A DNA stretch of 64,000 nt from Pseudonocardia parietis. Its GTDB lineage: Bacteria > Actinomycetota > Actinomycetes > Mycobacteriales > Pseudonocardiaceae. Positions within the stretch are counted from its first letter, which is position 1, and the number at the start of each line of letters is the position of its first letter. The stretch lies in assembly GCF_017876315.1 (NCBI RefSeq), contig NZ_JAGINU010000004.1, positions 186,001 to 250,000 on the forward strand, given 5' to 3'. This document shows positions 43,504 through 52,393 of the stretch, one piece after another. Under the pieces are notes generated by a model. The model searched no databases and was not told the origin of the DNA. It saw only the letters and a list, made by a program, of their open reading frames with translations. The translations under genes were made by a program, and so were the position numbers.

Positions 43504-44444
43504 CCGTGATCGAACGGCCCGAGCCGCGGAGGAAGACGATCTCGAGCCCCTACATCCACCGTTTACAGCGCAAGCACTTCCTGCTCTTCGACATCGCACC
43601 GATCATCGGGGCCGTTGCGGCGGTGGCGTTTTTGTGGGTGCACCCTTTCGGCTGGACCGAGGCTGCCCTGCTGTTCGCCGGATGGCTGGTCACCGGGCTC
43701 GGGGTGACCGTGGGTTATCACCGGTTGTTCACCCACCGCACTTTCACGGCGACGCCCGCAGTGCAGGCGGTGCTCGCCGTCCTCGGTTCCATGGCGGGCC
43801 AAGGCGCGGTCATCTCGTGGGTGGCGCTGCACCGCCGTCATCACGAGTACTCCGACCGCGAGGGTGACCCGCACTCGCCGAACCTGTCCGGCGGCGGTCT
43901 CGTCGGCGCGATGCGGGGCCTCGCACACTCGCATTTCCTGTGGATGCGCCGCCACGAATACCCCAACGTCGTCCACTACGCCCCGGATCTGATCAAGAAC
44001 CGGGCGCTGGTGAAGGTCGCACGGCTCTACTACTGGTGGGTCGGGTTGGGCCTGGTGATCCCGACGGTGATCGGTGGGCTCGTCGACCTCTCGTGGCACG
44101 GGGCGGTGTCCGGGCTGCTGTGGGGTGGGTTCGTGCGGATCTTCGTGCTGGAGCACATCGTCTGGGCGATCAACTCCTTCCTGCACATGGTTGGGACCAA
44201 GCCCTTCGAGTCACGAGAGAACAGCCGCAACGGCGGCGTGTTCGCGCTGATCACCCTGGGCGAGTCGTGGCACAACAATCACCACGCCTTCCCGGAGTCC
44301 CCGTCGTTCGGCCTGGACTGGTATCGGCTCGATCCCGGGTTCTGGCTGATCAAGGTCCTTCAGGTCGCCGGTCTGGTCTGGGACCTCAAGACCCCGTCCG
44401 AGGAGCGCCGCGAGTCTCGGCGCATCCGATCTGTAGGAGCCTGA
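43500..44444 (+). CDS. Membrane fatty acid desaturase, DesA3/OLE1 type (314 aa)
   Basis: Integral membrane diiron desaturase. The three His boxes are HRLFTH (about residue 75), HRRHHEY (about 112) and HNNHHAF (about 260), with four predicted membrane helices. The pattern is that of delta-9 acyl-CoA desaturases such as mycobacterial DesA3. It would add a double bond to a CoA- or lipid-bound chain, and electrons would come from a separate reductase. It overlaps accC by four bases and is followed one base later by the ACP start. Confidence 0.9.
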   Translation: MTVIERPEPRRKTISSPYIHRLQRKHFLLFDIAPIIGAVAAVAFLWVHPFGWTEAALLFAGWLVTGLGVTVGYHRLFTHRTFTATPAVQAVLAVLGSMAGQGAVISWVALHRRHHEYSDREGDPHSPNLSGGGLVGAMRGLAHSHFLWMRRHEYPNVVHYAPDLIKNRALVKVARLYYWWVGLGLVIPTVIGGLVDLSWHGAVSGLLWGGFVRIFVLEHIVWAINSFLHMVGTKPFESRENSRNGGVFALITLGESWHNNHHAFPESPSFGLDWYRLDPGFWLIKVLQVAGLVWDLKTPSEERRESRRIRSVGA

Positions 44445-44445
44445 C

Positions 44446-44703
44446 ATGGGCGAAACGGTGGCTACGGACATCGCGTCGATCGTCGAGTGGTGCCGCGGGT
44501 ACCTCGCCGACCTGCTCGACACACCCCTTGCCGAGATCGACCCGGATGCCGACTTCGATCGTCTCGGCGTGGACTCCGCGCTCGCGGTGTCCTTGCTGAT
44601 CGAGGTCGAGGAGCGTTACGGGGTGGACATCGCCCCGGAGGAGCTCTTCGAGGACCCGACGATCAGTGCGGTGGCCGCGTACCTTCACCAGAGGTCGAGA
44701 TGA
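44446..44703 (+). CDS. Second stand-alone acyl carrier protein (85 aa)
   Basis: Acyl carrier protein with the phosphopantetheine Ser in LGVDSALAV at about residue 45. It differs from the left-arm ACP (DSIK) and resembles modular-type carriers that follow FAALs. It is the likely acceptor for the FAAL at 47376 and substrate platform for the methyltransferase at 44700 and P450 at 45512. ATG at 44446 begins just after the desaturase stop; ATGA overlap with the next gene. Confidence 0.9.
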   Translation: MGETVATDIASIVEWCRGYLADLLDTPLAEIDPDADFDRLGVDSALAVSLLIEVEERYGVDIAPEELFEDPTISAVAAYLHQRSR

Positions 44704-45515
44704 GCTCTGCAGAGGCCATCCGCCGCCATTACGACGTCGGCAACGACTTCTACCGGCTCTGGCTCGACCCGACGCTGAGCTACTCCTGTGCGTGGCGGTC
44801 CGGGGCCGACTCGCTCGAACAGGCACAGGAGCACAAGCTCCGCCGCCACCTCGCAGTCGCCGGTGCCCGGCGTCGGCTGCTCGATGTGGGATGTGGCTGG
44901 GGTGGGGTCCTGGCGCGTGCCGGGGTGCCCGCGGTGGGGCTCACCCTGTCGGCCGCCCAGGGCGCACACGTCGCGGCACTAGGGTTGCCGAACGTCGAGG
45001 TGCGGGTGGAGGATTGGCGCGATCACGTGCCCGTCGAGCCCTACGACGGGATCGTGTCCATCGGCGCGTTCGAGCACTTCGCCGCACCCGGTGCCGACAA
45101 GGTCGCCATCTACCGGGAGTTCTTCACCCGGTGTCGGGAATGGCTATCCGGTGGTGCGTTGTCCCTGCAGACCATCGCCTACGCGGACATGGACCCGGCC
45201 GAGGCGAGCGCGTTCATGCAGCAGGAGATCTTCCGCGACGCTGAACTGCCCACCCTCGCTGAGATCGCTGCGGCTGCCGAGGGGGTCTTGGAGATCACGT
45301 CGATGTCCAACGGTCGTCTCGACTATGCCTGGACCTGCGCGCAATGGGCGCGCCGGCTCAAGGCCCACCGGGGCGAAGCACGCGAGTTGGTCGGTGCCGA
45401 GACGGTGGCCCGCTATGAGCGCTACCTGACGATGTCGTCGTTCGGCTTCCGGATGAGCAAGCTGGCCTTGTACCGGATCACCCTGCGGCCCTATGGCTCC
45501 CGGTGGGGCGCATGA
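44700..45515 (+). CDS. CFA-type SAM methyltransferase, second copy (271 aa)
   Basis: Cyclopropane-fatty-acid synthase family. N-terminal RRHYDVGNDFYRLWLDPTLS is the classic CFA/MmaA start, LLDVGCGWGGVLA is SAM motif I, and SIGAFEHFA is the conserved active-site region around the bicarbonate-binding Glu-His. The N-terminal motif is closer to true CFA synthases than in the 9533 gene. It may cyclopropanate or branch-methylate the double bond made by the preceding desaturase. ATGA overlaps on both sides. Confidence 0.85.
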   Translation: MSSAEAIRRHYDVGNDFYRLWLDPTLSYSCAWRSGADSLEQAQEHKLRRHLAVAGARRRLLDVGCGWGGVLARAGVPAVGLTLSAAQGAHVAALGLPNVEVRVEDWRDHVPVEPYDGIVSIGAFEHFAAPGADKVAIYREFFTRCREWLSGGALSLQTIAYADMDPAEASAFMQQEIFRDAELPTLAEIAAAAEGVLEITSMSNGRLDYAWTCAQWARRLKAHRGEARELVGAETVARYERYLTMSSFGFRMSKLALYRITLRPYGSRWGA

Positions 45516-46669
45516 GGTTCAACCCGTTCGCCGCGGGCTTTCGGCAGGACCCGTACCCGCACTATGCCGCGCTGCGCGAGGCCGGCCCCACTCGCTCCCT
45601 CGGCATGTGGGTGCTGGCCCGCCACGCCGACGTCCTGGCCGTCCTGCGGGACCGGAGCTTCAGCGCCGAGCTGATCCCTGCCCTGGTGGCCCGCCGCGGT
45701 GGGGAGCTCGAGCAGATCCTGCGGCTCGGCCGAGCGTCGCTCGTGTTCACCGACGACCCGGCTCATGCACGGCTGCGCGGCCTGGTGAATCGGGTGTTCA
45801 CACCCGCGGCGGTCGCCGATCTGCAGCCGATGATCACCGAGATCGCCCGGCGCCGGACGGAGGGGCTGCGGGCCGATTTGATGAGCGAGGTGGCCGCGCC
45901 GCTGCCGGTCGAGGTGCTGTGCCGGTGGCTGGGTCTGCCCGCCGCGCTGCACGGCCGGGTTGCGGGTTGGACCCACGACATTCGGTCCCTCCTTGAGCCG
46001 GGGCTGCTGAACAGCGACGATCTCGCGCGCGTCGCGGACGTCGTCGAGAGCTTCGTGTCCGTGCTGGTCGCGGTCCTCCGCGATGCACCGCCCGGTTTGC
46101 TCACCGACCTTGCCACCGCCGGGACCGCTGGGGGCGATCGGCTCACCGAGGAGGAGACCGCCCTGTTGGGGATCATGTGCTGCGTGGCGGGCACCGAGAC
46201 CACCTCCGCGCTGATCGGCAACGTCGCGCTCGCCGTCCTGCGTCGACCCGGCGGGATCGCCGCAGGCTCGGCCCCGACAGTTGTCCGCGAAACCCTGCGC
46301 TACGACAGCCCGCTGCAGATGACCAAGCGGATCGCTACCCGTGACGTCGAGATCGGCGGGACGCGGATCGCTGCGGGTGATCAGGTTCTGCTGTGTCTGG
46401 CTGCGGCCAATCGCGACCCGGCGGTGTTCGCGGACCCGGACACCTTCGACCCGACCCGCGAACCCTGCCCGCATCTCGGCTTCGGGTTCGGGATGCACGG
46501 CTGCCTGGGCAGCACCCTGGCCGAGATGCAGGCCTGCGCGGTGCTCGACGCCCTGGCTAAGGGGCCTGACCTGCGGCTCACGGGCACGGTGTCGTGGCAG
46601 ACCGACAGCCTCATCGTGCGTGCCCCTCGAACGCTCCCGGTGGTCGCGGTCCCGGTCGGTGCGCGATGA
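45512..46669 (+). CDS. Cytochrome P450, second copy (385 aa)
   Basis: P450 with a short N-terminus (NPFAAGFRQDPYPHYAALRE), the I-helix motif AGTETTSALIG, the ExxR region (RETLRYDSPLQM) and heme loop GFGMHGCLGSTLAEMQ with ligand Cys331. The I-helix Thr is kept, so oxygen chemistry is expected. It sits between an ACP/methyltransferase pair and a type II thioesterase, which suggests oxidation of an ACP-bound or freshly released acyl chain. Coupled by ATGA on both sides. Confidence 0.9.
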   Translation: MRFNPFAAGFRQDPYPHYAALREAGPTRSLGMWVLARHADVLAVLRDRSFSAELIPALVARRGGELEQILRLGRASLVFTDDPAHARLRGLVNRVFTPAAVADLQPMITEIARRRTEGLRADLMSEVAAPLPVEVLCRWLGLPAALHGRVAGWTHDIRSLLEPGLLNSDDLARVADVVESFVSVLVAVLRDAPPGLLTDLATAGTAGGDRLTEEETALLGIMCCVAGTETTSALIGNVALAVLRRPGGIAAGSAPTVVRETLRYDSPLQMTKRIATRDVEIGGTRIAAGDQVLLCLAAANRDPAVFADPDTFDPTREPCPHLGFGFGMHGCLGSTLAEMQACAVLDALAKGPDLRLTGTVSWQTDSLIVRAPRTLPVVAVPVGAR

Positions 46670-47379
46670 CCGCGGTGCCTGTCCGCCGCAGGCTCCGCGA
46701 CACGCCACCGGTGGAGGGGACCGCGCTGGTGTGCTTGCCCCATGCCGGGGCGGGAGCGGCGTCGTTCGCGCGGTGGCTGGGGTTGTTCGATGCACCGATC
46801 GGGGTGGTGCGGGCCCAGCTTCCCGGCCGCGAGGACTGCGCAAGCGAGGAGCCGCTGCGCCGCGTCGCCGACGCCGTCGAGCTGCTTTTTCCCGAGGTGG
46901 CGGCGCTACCGCGGGTCGCGCTCTACGGGCACAGCATGGGGGCGGTGATCGCCTTCGAGCTGGCCAGGGCGCTGGCCGCAGCCGGCCGGGCGCCCGCACA
47001 CCTGTTCGTCTCCGGGCGTCGCGCCCCGCACTGTCGGGCCCGGCACCGCGGCATTCACCGCCTGCCCGATGCAGAGTTCGCCGAGGCGTTGGGCAGCGCC
47101 GTCATCGGTCCACCCCACTTTCTTCGCTACGCCCTGGCGCTCACCCGCGCCGACCTCACCCTGTCCGAGGACTACTCGGGAGCAGCGGACCCGCGAGTGC
47201 CGTGCCCGATCACGGCCTTCCACGGCCGGGACGACCCGATCGTGGCCGTCGACGAGGTGCAGGCCTGGTCGGCCGCGACCACCGGCACGTTCACGCTGCA
47301 CCTGCTCGAGGGCGAGCACCTGTTCCACCAGCCGCGACGCCGCGAGCTCGCGGCGCTCATGACGGGAGCGCTCACGTGA
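46666..47379 (+). CDS. Type II thioesterase (237 aa)
   Basis: Alpha/beta hydrolase of the TEII (GrsT) family. It starts LVCLPHAGAGAASFARW, carries the nucleophile elbow GHSMGAVIAFELAR (Ser near residue 90), the Asp in HGRDDPIV and the His in EGEHLF. Such enzymes clear stalled or wrongly primed acyl groups from carrier proteins. Placed between a P450 and the FAAL, it probably edits the stand-alone ACP and the three synthase ACPs. ATGA and GTGA overlaps. Confidence 0.9.
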   Translation: MTAVPVRRRLRDTPPVEGTALVCLPHAGAGAASFARWLGLFDAPIGVVRAQLPGREDCASEEPLRRVADAVELLFPEVAALPRVALYGHSMGAVIAFELARALAAAGRAPAHLFVSGRRAPHCRARHRGIHRLPDAEFAEALGSAVIGPPHFLRYALALTRADLTLSEDYSGAADPRVPCPITAFHGRDDPIVAVDEVQAWSAATTGTFTLHLLEGEHLFHQPRRRELAALMTGALT

Positions 47380-49109
47380 TCGTGCCGGAGGTGTTGGCGA
47401 GTCGCGCCGCGCAGTCGCCCCGCCGGACCGCCTACGTGTTCGTCGACGAGGGCGGCGAGGAGACCCGGGTGCTGAGCTACGCCGAGCTGCACGATCGTGC
47501 GCTGGGGGTCGCCGCAGCGCTGCCGTGCCGTCCGGGGGAGCGGGCGTTGCTCGCATTTCCGCAGTGCCCCGAGTTCGTGATCGCGTTCCTCGGCTGCCTC
47601 TACGCCGGAGTGGTGGCGGTGCCGGTGAACCCGCCGCGGCGCAACCGGGCGCAGGAGGCGACGGCGGCCGTGGTGGGGGACTCGGCGCCATCGGTGGTGC
47701 TCACGCTGCGGTCGTCCATCCCGCCGTTGCAGCAGATACTGGCCGGTCCATTTGCGTGGCTCGCGGTCGACGAGGTCGAACCCGCCCGAGGTGCTCCCGT
47801 GGCTCGGCGGCCCGGGGACCTCGCGTTCCTGCAGTACACCTCGGGCTCGACGTCCACTCCCAAGGGTGTCATGGTCTCGCACGGCAATCTGGCCGCGAAC
47901 CAGGAGATGATCGCCGCCGCGTTCGGGCACGACGAGGACTCGACCGTCGTCGGTTGGGCGCCCTTCTTCCACGACCAGGGCCTGATTGGCAACCTGCTGC
48001 AGCCCCTGTGGGTGGGCGCTCGGGCGATCATGATGTCGCCCATGGCGTTCGTGCGCCGGCCCCTGCTCTGGCTCGAAACGATCTCCCGGTATCGGGCGCA
48101 CACCAGCGGCGGTCCGAACTTCGCCTTCGACGCCTGTGTGAGTGCCGCTTCCCGAGGACCGGTCCCGGCCATCGACCTGAGCTGCTGGAAGGTCGCCTTC
48201 AACGGCGCCGAGCCGGTCCGGCCGGAGACCGTGCGGGCGTTCACTGCGACGTTCGCCCCGCATGGGTTCACTGCCGCCGCGATGCACCCCTGCTACGGCC
48301 TGGCCGAGGCAACGCTGATTGTGACGAGCACCGGTAAGCTCCGCGGTCCGCGGGTTCTGCCCGCCGATGCCGCCGCACTCGAGATCGATGCCACGACTCG
48401 GGCAGCGCCCGCGGGGGGTCGGGTCCGCGAGCTCGCCGGTTCCGGGCAGGTACTTGCCGGGGAGACCGTCCGGATCGTGGACCCGCAGTCGTTGCGGCCG
48501 TGCCCGCCCACAGCGGTCGGCGAGATCTGGGTGGCCGGCCCTGCTGTGGCACAGGGCTACTGGCGTCGTCCCGAGGCGAGCGCGGACACCTTCCGCGCCC
48601 GGATCGACGGCGAACCGGACGACTACCTACGCACCGGGGATCTCGGCGTCATCGAGGACGGCGAGCTCTACGTGGTGGGGCGGGTCAAGGACCTCGCGAT
48701 CATTCGTGGGCGTAACTACTACCCCCACGATGTGGAGCACACGGTCGCCTCGGCCCATCCCGCGCTGCAGCCTGGTGCCGGTGCCGCCTTTGCCGTCCCC
48801 GGCGCGGAGGGTGAACGACTCGTCGTCGTGCAGGAGGTCCGACGCGAGCACCGACGATGCGGCGATCCCCGCGAGGTCCTCGCAGCGGTGCGCGCTGCGC
48901 TCGCGCAGGAGCACGAGCTCTCCCTGGCCGAGCTCGTCGTCACCCTGCCGGGACGGGTTCCGAAAACCAGCAGCGGCAAGGTCCGCCGCGCCGCCGCCGC
49001 GGCGATCCACGCCGCTGAGGGATTCGACCGTTGGTCACCTGTTGCCCGCCCGTCGGCTACCGGAGTGCAGCAGGGTGCGCTCGTGCAGCCCGACGCCGAA
49101 GGAGTCTGA
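47376..49109 (+). CDS. Fatty acyl-AMP ligase, second copy (577 aa)
   Basis: FAAL with QYTSGSTSTPKGVMVSHGNL, FNGAEPVRPETVRAF, CYGLAEATLIVTS, RTGDLGVIEDGELYVVGRVK and a C-terminal domain with KTSSGKVRR. The NGAEPV and YGLAEATL segments are strong FAAL hallmarks (FadD32-like). It activates a fatty acid as acyl-AMP and loads a carrier, probably the ACP at 44446. It may supply the starter for the synthase or attach a separate chain. GTG at 47376 overlaps the thioesterase TGA. Confidence 0.9.
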   Translation: MIVPEVLASRAAQSPRRTAYVFVDEGGEETRVLSYAELHDRALGVAAALPCRPGERALLAFPQCPEFVIAFLGCLYAGVVAVPVNPPRRNRAQEATAAVVGDSAPSVVLTLRSSIPPLQQILAGPFAWLAVDEVEPARGAPVARRPGDLAFLQYTSGSTSTPKGVMVSHGNLAANQEMIAAAFGHDEDSTVVGWAPFFHDQGLIGNLLQPLWVGARAIMMSPMAFVRRPLLWLETISRYRAHTSGGPNFAFDACVSAASRGPVPAIDLSCWKVAFNGAEPVRPETVRAFTATFAPHGFTAAAMHPCYGLAEATLIVTSTGKLRGPRVLPADAAALEIDATTRAAPAGGRVRELAGSGQVLAGETVRIVDPQSLRPCPPTAVGEIWVAGPAVAQGYWRRPEASADTFRARIDGEPDDYLRTGDLGVIEDGELYVVGRVKDLAIIRGRNYYPHDVEHTVASAHPALQPGAGAAFAVPGAEGERLVVVQEVRREHRRCGDPREVLAAVRAALAQEHELSLAELVVTLPGRVPKTSSGKVRRAAAAAIHAAEGFDRWSPVARPSATGVQQGALVQPDAEGV

Positions 49110-49540
49110 TGAACAGCCCCAACCCCGACTTCGCCGAGGCTGTGCGCACGGCGATCGTCACCATGCCTGCCGCGGCCCACCTCGGATTCACCTTCGGCGC
49201 GCTGGCCCCGGGGGCGGCCGAACTGGTGCTGTCGGTACGCCCCGAGCACACCCAGCACAACGGCTACGTCGCCGGCAGCGTGATTGGCGCCCTCGCCGAC
49301 TTCGCGGGTGGCTCGGCGGCGGGCACGCTCCTGCCGGTCGGCTGGGTGTCTATGACGTCGGACTACACGGTCAAGTTCCTCGCGCCGGCGACGGGCGACA
49401 CGGTGTTCGCCCGAGGCCGGGTGCTGAAGGTCGGCCGGGCCATCTCGGTCGCCGCGGCGGACGTCGTCACTCTGGACGGTGGATCGGAGACCCTGTGCGC
49501 CACGGCCCTGGTCACCTTGCGGAACCTCGAGGTGAACTGA
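49109..49540 (+). CDS. PaaI/DUF4442-type hotdog thioesterase (143 aa)
   Basis: Single hotdog domain with HLGFTFGALAPGAAELVLSV and HNGYVAGSVIGALADFAGG, where the N-G-Y-V-A-G loop and the Asp in the following helix occupy the PaaI active-site place. The usual HGG His is replaced by Asn-Gly, so activity may differ from classical PaaI. Last gene of the operon, joined to the FAAL by TGATG, and only 20 bases before the ISL3 end. Confidence 0.75.
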   Translation: MNSPNPDFAEAVRTAIVTMPAAAHLGFTFGALAPGAAELVLSVRPEHTQHNGYVAGSVIGALADFAGGSAAGTLLPVGWVSMTSDYTVKFLAPATGDTVFARGRVLKVGRAISVAAADVVTLDGGSETLCATALVTLRNLEVN

Positions 49541-49560
49541 AGCCGCATCTGGAACCAAAA

Positions 49561-50859
49561 GGGCTCTTCCGGAAATGGAGTGCAGGTGAGGGCGTGAGCG
49601 ACCGCGGGAGTCGGGTCGTGTCGCTGCACTGAGGCGGGCCCCGAGAAGTTGATGATGAAGGTTCCTACGCCGAACATCGTCGAACACCCCGGGGACCCGA
49701 TGTCGCAGCCTACGTGCCCGCCTGCCCAGATCGTGGCCGACACGATCGTCCGTACCGTCGAGCTCGGTGTGCGGATCACCGACGCCGCGCTGGACGGTGA
49801 GACGACGGTGGTGTGGTGCGAGCTGATCACCGACGGGCCCGACGTGTGTCCGGGGTGCGGGTTGGTCGGGGTCTACCGGGACAGCACCGAGCGCCGCGTC
49901 TGTGACGTCCCGGTGGTCGGGCATCCTCTCGTGCTGCGGGTCCGGGTTCCGCGCTACCGGTGTGTGCATGACGGTTGCGCCCGCGAGATCTTCGCTCATG
50001 ACTCGGCTCGCCTGGCCCGCCCCGGGGCCTCGACCACCCGGCGTTGCGCGGACTATGTGTTGCGCCGCTTGGCGATCGACAAGGCCACCGTCGCCGCGGT
50101 CGCCCGGGAGCTCGGCCGGAGCTGGGACACCGTGAACAGCGTCGCGGTCGCCGCGACCGAGCAGCTGCTGCTGCGCGCCGGCCCCGCCCGGCTCGACGGG
50201 GTGCAGGTGATCGGGGTCGACGAGCACAAGTGGGCCCACGTGTTCGGCGCCGCGGGCGACGGGTTCGTCACCGTGATCACCGACCTCACCGAGGTCGTCG
50301 CGGGCCGAGGACCGGCACGGCTGCTCGACGTGGTCGCGGACCGCTCGGCGGCAGCCTTGAAGACCTGGCTCGACGACCGCGACCAGGCCTTCCGCGACGG
50401 GGTCCGGGTCGTGGCGATGGACGGGTTCGGCGGCTACAAGAACGCCGCCACCGACGCCGTCCCGGACGCGGTCACCGTGATGGACCCATTCCACGTCGTC
50501 GCCCTCGCCGGCGCGAAGCTCGACCTGTGTCGCCAACGCGTCCAGCAGGACACCCTCGGCCACCGAGGCCGCACCGGTGACCCGCTCTACCGGGCACGTC
50601 GCACCCTGCGCACCCGCCTCGCGCTGCTCACCGACCGCCAACGCGCCCGGCTCGAGGCGGTGTTCGCCGCCGACGAGCACGTCGCGGTCGAAGTCACGTG
50701 GTGGGCCTACCAGCAGATCATCGCCGCCTACGCCGACCAGAACCGTCAACGCGGCAAGACCCTGCTCACCGCCGTGATCGACCGGCTGCGCACAGGACTA
50801 CCGGCCGGGCTCGACGAGCTCGCCACCCTGGGAGGTCGCGTCCGCGGAGGTGGTGGATG
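49561..50859. mobile_element. ISL3-family insertion sequence, 3' end missing
   Basis: The left terminal repeat begins GGGCTCTTCCGGAAATGGAG, typical of ISL3 elements, followed by a transposase gene. The right part, including the C-terminal transposase domain and right repeat, is lost where the IS256-family element begins at 50860. The missing part was not found beyond 52192. Confidence 0.75.
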
Positions 50860-50866
50860 GAGATAG
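49652..50866 (+). pseudogene. ISL3-family transposase, truncated
   Basis: DDE transposase of the ISL3 family. It has an N-terminal zinc-binding part (CPGCGLVG, then VPRYRCVHDGC), a helix-turn-helix around residues 135-165 and catalytic Asp in VIGVDEHKW and AMDGFGGYKNA. The frame runs into the neighbouring IS256 repeat and ends in a foreign GRVRGGGGWR tail, so the C-terminal region with the last catalytic Glu is gone and the enzyme should be dead. ATG at 49652 is chosen; TTG at 49649 and ATG at 49700 are alternatives. Confidence 0.8.
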
Positions 50867-52192
50867 CCACCGCGTGATCCTTCCCGGGGGTCAATCTAGG
50901 CGCTGATCGCGCCAGGGGACACCTCCTCGGACGCGGTCGGTCGGTCGATCGCGGCCCGGGCCTTGGCCAGAACCTCGAGCCCGATGTAGCGGCGGGCCTC
51001 GGCCCATTCGTCGGTCTGCTCGGCCAGCACGGCGCCGACCAGGCGGATCACGGCGGTGCGATCGGGGAAGATCCCGACCACGTCGGTGCGCCGGCGAATC
51101 TCCTTGTTCAATCGCTCCTGAGGGTTGTTCGACCAGATCTGGCGCCACAGCTCCCGTGGAAACGTCGTGAACGCCAGCAGGTCGGCTCGGGCCTCGGCGA
51201 GGTGCTCGGCCGCGGCAGGGAACTTCGCCTCCAGCCCGTCGACGACCCGCTCGAACTGGGCGTGCACCGACGCAGCGTCGGGCTGGTCGAAGACCGTGCG
51301 CAGCAGGGTGAGCACCCAGGGCTGGGCCGACTTCGGGACCTTCGCAGCCAGGTTGCGGGCGTAGTGGGTGCCACACCGCTGCCACGCCGCCCCGGGCAGC
51401 GTGGCCTCGATCGCACCGACCAGGCCCTGGTGGGCATCAGAGGTCACCAACCCGACCCCCGACAGGCCCCGAGCCACCAGCGAGCGCAGGAACGCCAGCC
51501 AGCCCGCACCGTCCTCCCCGGACACGACATCGAGGCCGAGGACCTCCCGTTGCCCGTCAGCGGTGACTCCGACCGCGACCAAGGCGTGCACGATCACCGT
51601 CCGCCCGTTCTCCCGCACCTTCTGAGTCAAGGCATCGAGCCAGAGGAACGTGTAAGGGCTGGCGTCGAGTGGACGTGATCGGAACGCTTCGACTTGGGCG
51701 TCGAGAGACTTGGACATCTCACTGACCTGCGACTTCGACAACTGCGTGATCCCCAGCTGCCCGACCAGCTTCTCCACCCGCCTCGTGGACACGCCCAGCA
51801 AGTAGCTGGTGGCCACGACCGACACCAGCGCCTGTTCAGCCCGTCGACGGCGTTCGAGCAGCCACTCCGGGAAGTACGTCCCGGTTCGCAGCTTCGGGAT
51901 CGCCAGCTCCACCGTTCCCGCGCGGGTGTCCCAGTCCCGGGCCCGATAACCGTTGCGCGAGTTCATCCGCCCGTCGCTGCGCTCGCGATACCCGGCGCCG
52001 CACACCGCGTCGGCCTCCGCGGACATCAACGCCTCGGCGAACCCCTTCACCATCGACCGGAGCAGGTCCGGACTCGCCTCGGCGAGCCGGTCATCGAGCC
52101 AGCCCACCACATCGTTCACACTGTCTGACGCGGCCATCGCGTCTCCTCCCTCGAGAACCAGAGCACTCGAAGGATCACGCGGTGGCCGTCTC
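50860..52192. mobile_element. IS256-family insertion sequence (1333 bp)
   Basis: Complete element bounded by about 24-bp imperfect inverted repeats: GAGATAGCCACCGCGTGATC at the left and, on the other strand, GAGACGGCCACCGCGTGATC at the right, differing at two positions. The 8-9 bases outside the two ends do not match, so no target-site duplication is visible. Confidence 0.85.
50896..52137 (-). CDS. IS256-family transposase (413 aa)
   Basis: Mutator-like DDE transposase. Catalytic residues lie in FLWLDALTQKVRENG (first Asp), LVTSDAHQGL (second Asp) and NPQERLNKEIRRR (Glu). The Cys/His segment CGTHYARNL is typical of the family. It is full length, with no frameshift. ATG at 52137 is preceded by GGAGGAG and lies 55 bases inside the right end. 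It is likely functional. Confidence 0.9.
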   Translation of the reverse strand: MAASDSVNDVVGWLDDRLAEASPDLLRSMVKGFAEALMSAEADAVCGAGYRERSDGRMNSRNGYRARDWDTRAGTVELAIPKLRTGTYFPEWLLERRRRAEQALVSVVATSYLLGVSTRRVEKLVGQLGITQLSKSQVSEMSKSLDAQVEAFRSRPLDASPYTFLWLDALTQKVRENGRTVIVHALVAVGVTADGQREVLGLDVVSGEDGAGWLAFLRSLVARGLSGVGLVTSDAHQGLVGAIEATLPGAAWQRCGTHYARNLAAKVPKSAQPWVLTLLRTVFDQPDAASVHAQFERVVDGLEAKFPAAAEHLAEARADLLAFTTFPRELWRQIWSNNPQERLNKEIRRRTDVVGIFPDRTAVIRLVGAVLAEQTDEWAEARRYIGLEVLAKARAAIDRPTASEEVSPGAISA

Positions 52193-52393
52193 ACATCCCG
52201 ACGCCACGCCGTTGAACAGCAACTACGCCGTACACCACGTCCCTGGACGCAACCGGACGCGTCCGATCGTCTCGTCCATAGTGATGATGTAGCGGCGTTC
52301 CGCCTACGACGACGCTCCGTGGTGCTAACGCTGCGTTCTGCACAACCGAGGGGAGGGTTGCCGAGAAAGTGACGGTGGTCCGGGGGTCCGAAG
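52193..52393. promoter_or_regulatory. Upstream region of the zinc-ribbon operon
   Basis: About 200 bases between IS256 and the next operon. No ISL3 remainder is recognised and no clear promoter hexamers were found; the IS insertion may have replaced the original upstream sequence. Confidence 0.3.

Noticed and set aside
44446-44703. Primary-metabolism AcpM/AcpP
   Set aside because: It lies in a secondary-lipid operon between a desaturase and a methyltransferase, and its LGVDSALAV site lacks the DSLD context of fatty-acid ACPs.
48719-50749. 676-codon antisense frame over FAAL, thioesterase and ISL3
   Set aside because: Crosses three unrelated plus-strand genes and shows no domain of its own.
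50852-52200. Target-site duplication for IS256
   Set aside because: GGTGGATG on the left and ACATCCCG on the right do not match directly or inverted.
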